From NCBI GenBank assembly GCA_041178545.1, contig JBEGVB010000072.1, positions 1 to 8,892 of the forward strand: a stretch of 8,892 bases of DNA, given 5' to 3'. Source of the stretch: JBEATZ01 sp041178545. GTDB lineage: Bacteria > Planctomycetota > UBA1135 > UBA2386. The position numbers and the translations under genes were made by a program. A model generated the notes under the pieces. It was given only the letters and a program-made list of their open reading frames with translations, was not told the origin of the DNA and ran no database searches. Position 1 is the stretch's first letter. Each line of letters begins with the position of its first letter. Positions 7,033 through 8,892 of this stretch are shown piece after piece.

Positions 7033-8358
7033 ATGAGCAACGAAGCACAGACCAAGGGCAAGTTCTCGCTGCCGACCCGCATCCTCATTGGACTCGTGCT
7101 GGGCGCGCTCGTCGGCATCTCGCTCAACCTGGCGTTCGCGCCTGCTGCGGGCCAGCCAGCCTCGGAGGCCTACGGGCACGCGGTCTGGTTCGCCGACAAC
7201 GTGGCCCAGCCTGCCGGCCAGGTCTTCCTGCGGCTCCTGTTCATGGTGGTGGTGCCGCTCGTCTTCTGCTCGCTGGTGCTGGGCATCACCGGTCTCGGCG
7301 ACCTCACCAAGCTGGGCCGCCTCGGCCGCGGGACGATCGGCTGGTTCCTCGCCACCACGTTGCTTGCCGTGCTCATCGGCCTGTTCATGGTGAATGCCAT
7401 CGAGCCGGGCAAGTCGATGTCGCCCGAGACCGTGGCTGCGGTGAAGACCCAGTTCAGCACCGATGCCCAGGCGAAGATCGACCAAGGTGCTGCGGGCACG
7501 GGCTTCTCGATCCACACCTTCGTCAACATCATCCCGCGCAACGTCATCGCCAGCGCTGGCAACGAGCGCGACGCGCTGGGACTGATCTTCTTCGCCCTGA
7601 TGATGGGCATTGCCGCGAGCACGCTCGGTCCCGACCGCACCAAGGCCTTCCGCGAGGTGTTGGAGACCGTCTACGAGTGCTGCGTGAAGATCCTCGGGTA
7701 TGCGATGCGCATCGCGCCGTACGGCGTGTTCGGCCTGATCTACTCCGTGACCGCCAAGCTCGGGCTGGAGGTGTTGCAGTCCCTGATGGTCTACGTGGGG
7801 GTGGCAATGGCAGGGCTGCTGTTCCACCAGTTCGTGGTGCTGCCCGCACTCGCTTGGTTCTTCGCCGGCGTCGGTCCCATCCGGTTCCTGCGCGGCTGCC
7901 GCAGCCTGCTGGTGACGGCGTTCTCGACCTCGTCGTCCAATGCGACGCTGCCGACGACCATCCGCACCGCGGTGGACGAGTTCGGCGTGCCGCCCCAGAT
8001 CGCCGGCTTCGTGATGCCGCTCGGTGCCACCATGAACATGAACGGCACGGCTCTCTTCGAGGGCGTCACGGTGCTCTTCCTCGCGCAGGTGGCCGGGATC
8101 GAGCTGTCGCTCGTGTCGCAACTCATCGTGGTCCTGCTCTCGATCCTCACGGCGATCGGCACGGCAGGCGTGCCCGGTGGCTCGCTGCCCCTGCTCGCCA
8201 TCGTCCTCGCCCAGGTCGGCGTGGAGCCCGGCATGATCGCGCTCATCCTCGGCACCGACCGCATCGTCGACATGACGCGCACCATGCCCAACGTGACCTC
8301 GGACCTCGTGTGCAGCCTGTGGCTCGCGAAGCGCGAGGGCGCCACCCTCAAGGCGTGA
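7033..8358 (+). CDS. Dicarboxylate/amino acid:cation symporter (DAACS, glutamate-transporter family)
   Basis: This 441-residue inner-membrane transporter matches the GltP/DctA/glutamate-transporter family over full length. Several hydrophobic helices precede residue 270. The re-entrant hairpin 1 motif STSSSNATLP is at 298-307, the TM7 cation-site motif NMNGT at 335-339, the hairpin 2 motif GVPGGSLP at 379-386 and the TM8 substrate motif from Asp409 to Asp424 (DRIVDMTRTMPNVTSD). By comparison with GltPh, Asp413 corresponds to the residue that binds the substrate amino group and Arg416 to the one that binds the side-chain carboxylate, so aspartate or glutamate uptake with Na+ or H+ is likely. 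The usual NMDGT motif reads NMNGT here. ATG 7033 is the only plausible start because no start codon lies between it and GGAGGAGGG at 6991-6999, which is too far away to serve as its ribosome-binding site. The last 11 bases overlap the convergent small gene. Confidence 0.95.
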   Translation: MSNEAQTKGKFSLPTRILIGLVLGALVGISLNLAFAPAAGQPASEAYGHAVWFADNVAQPAGQVFLRLLFMVVVPLVFCSLVLGITGLGDLTKLGRLGRGTIGWFLATTLLAVLIGLFMVNAIEPGKSMSPETVAAVKTQFSTDAQAKIDQGAAGTGFSIHTFVNIIPRNVIASAGNERDALGLIFFALMMGIAASTLGPDRTKAFREVLETVYECCVKILGYAMRIAPYGVFGLIYSVTAKLGLEVLQSLMVYVGVAMAGLLFHQFVVLPALAWFFAGVGPIRFLRGCRSLLVTAFSTSSSNATLPTTIRTAVDEFGVPPQIAGFVMPLGATMNMNGTALFEGVTVLFLAQVAGIELSLVSQLIVVLLSILTAIGTAGVPGGSLPLLAIVLAQVGVEPGMIALILGTDRIVDMTRTMPNVTSDLVCSLWLAKREGATLKA

Positions 8359-8746
8359 CGGGGCGCGGCGGGATGCACGGTGTCTCGGCCACGTCGAGCA
8401 CGTAGCCGAGCGTGCGCACGGCAAGCGGTGCGACCGGGACCAGCAGCCAGCCGGTGCACCGCCACTGCAGGATCACGCACGGAAACGCGCGCGCCTCGCC
8501 CTGGTGGAAGCCCGGCTTGGGCACCACGGCCCGGTGTGCCGGCAGCATGTAGTGCCATGCCGGCCAGTGCGGTGCGCCCGCGCACGACAACCGTGGGCCG
8601 GTCTGGACCTCCAGGGGCCGAGGCTCGGACCCCTGGTGGGCGCAGCGGACCTGGCAGTGCACCGACGGTGCGGCGAGGACCGGCAGGATGGCAAACAAGG
8701 ACAGCAGCAGCACGCGGCTGCCACACGGTGCGGACGGGATGCGCAT
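8348..8746 (-). CDS. Small cysteine-rich exported protein of unknown function
   Basis: This 132-residue protein starts at ATG 8746. About 90% of its codons end in G or C in this frame, matching neighbouring genes and arguing for real coding. Residues 11-26 (RVLLLSLFAILPVLAA) form a signal peptide. The mature part has six cysteines (31, 35, 55, 90, 97, 124), enough for three disulfides or a metal site, and aromatic segments HWPAWHY (60-66) and LQWRCTGWLL (93-102). The stretch 100-119 is moderately hydrophobic. I do not recognise a family. The gene follows the CDGSH fragment on the same strand after 51 bases, and its last 11 bases overlap the end of the convergent symporter gene. No strong ribosome-binding site is visible; a 6-bp inverted repeat covers the start codon. 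Confidence 0.68.
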   Translation of the reverse strand: MRIPSAPCGSRVLLLSLFAILPVLAAPSVHCQVRCAHQGSEPRPLEVQTGPRLSCAGAPHWPAWHYMLPAHRAVVPKPGFHQGEARAFPCVILQWRCTGWLLVPVAPLAVRTLGYVLDVAETPCIPPRPVTP

Positions 8747-8759
8747 GCACCACGGTGCA
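8746..8759. repeat. Inverted repeat over the start codon of the small exported-protein gene
   Basis: TGCACC-AC-GGTGCA is a perfect 6-bp inverted repeat separated by two bases. It touches the first base of the start codon at 8746 and occupies the place where a ribosome-binding site would be. The two-base loop is too tight for a stable RNA hairpin unless the inner pair opens, so a DNA-binding site is as likely as an RNA structure. Confidence 0.3.
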
Positions 8760-8797
8760 CGGATCGACCGCCCGGTGACCGACCAAGGGCCGGAGGA

Positions 8798-8892
8798 TCA
8801 GGCCGTCGGCAGCTTGTTGTGCGCGCCGTCGCAGAACGGCTTCCGGGCCGAGTGCTTGCAGCCGCACCAGGCAACGGTCTTCTTCTCGGTGA
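8798..8892 (-). CDS. CDGSH-type iron-sulfur protein, C-terminal fragment
   Basis: Reading the minus strand from the right edge gives 30 residues and a TGA at 8798-8800. They include WCGCKHSARKPFCDGAHNKL. This is the C-X-C ... C-D-G-A-H signature of CDGSH (mitoNEET-like) domains, whose three cysteines and one histidine hold a 2Fe-2S cluster. The ligands here are Cys9, Cys11, Cys20 and His24 of the visible fragment. Bacterial CDGSH proteins are often small (about 60-110 residues), and many carry a second motif or another domain that would lie beyond the edge. Function is probably redox or iron-sulfur handling in the cytoplasm. The small exported-protein gene follows 51 bases downstream on the same strand. 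Confidence 0.88.
   Translation of the reverse strand, partial: TEKKTVAWCGCKHSARKPFCDGAHNKLPTA

Noticed and set aside
5930..7048. Upstream extension of the outer-membrane protein frame as one 694-residue protein
   Set aside because: The N-terminal part is the epimerase gene read out of frame; the ATGA overlap marks the true start region.
7791..8867. A 358-residue minus-strand frame over the symporter end and the small exported-protein gene
   Set aside because: Low-complexity product out of frame with both the six-cysteine protein and the CDGSH fragment.

Overview
This is a GC-rich window of about 8.9 kb. It codes almost without gaps and carries seven complete or nearly complete protein genes plus a fragment at each end. 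No rRNA, tRNA, CRISPR array or mobile element is visible. No taxonomic marker is present. The DUF1800 + DUF1501 pair, the lipoprotein-type multiheme cytochrome c and the HpnA-like epimerase fit a high-GC Gram-negative bacterium; Planctomycetota is my best guess, with Myxococcota or Proteobacteria as alternatives. A Gram-negative envelope is supported by two predicted outer-membrane beta-barrel proteins.

Layout. (1) Positions 1-2383, plus strand: the 3' end of a DUF1800 protein gene, then after 35 bases a complete Tat-exported DUF1501 protein gene. These families commonly sit side by side and act outside the cytoplasm; their biochemistry is not established. (2) Positions 2406-6909, minus strand, read right to left: an HpnA/dihydroflavonol-reductase-like epimerase, overlapping by ATGA with a predicted outer-membrane protein; a very strong hairpin directly after that stop; then a predicted porin-like beta-barrel overlapping by 13 bases with a 13-heme lipoprotein cytochrome c. 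(3) Positions 7033-8358, plus strand: a dicarboxylate/amino acid:cation symporter diverging from the epimerase. (4) Positions 8348-8892, minus strand: a small cysteine-rich exported protein of unknown function that overlaps the symporter tail to tail, preceded by the C-terminal end of a CDGSH iron-sulfur protein running off the window edge.

The most interesting unit is the barrel-cytochrome pair (2406-4870). A beta-barrel with a long disordered N-terminal linker is translationally coupled to a 13-CXXCH lipoprotein. This is the arrangement expected of a porin-cytochrome conduit that moves electrons across the outer membrane, but the partners do not obviously match the named MtrAB or Geobacter Omb/Oma types. 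The role is inferred from architecture. The junction between the convergent DUF1501 and cytochrome genes is marked by a long hairpin that could end transcripts from both sides.
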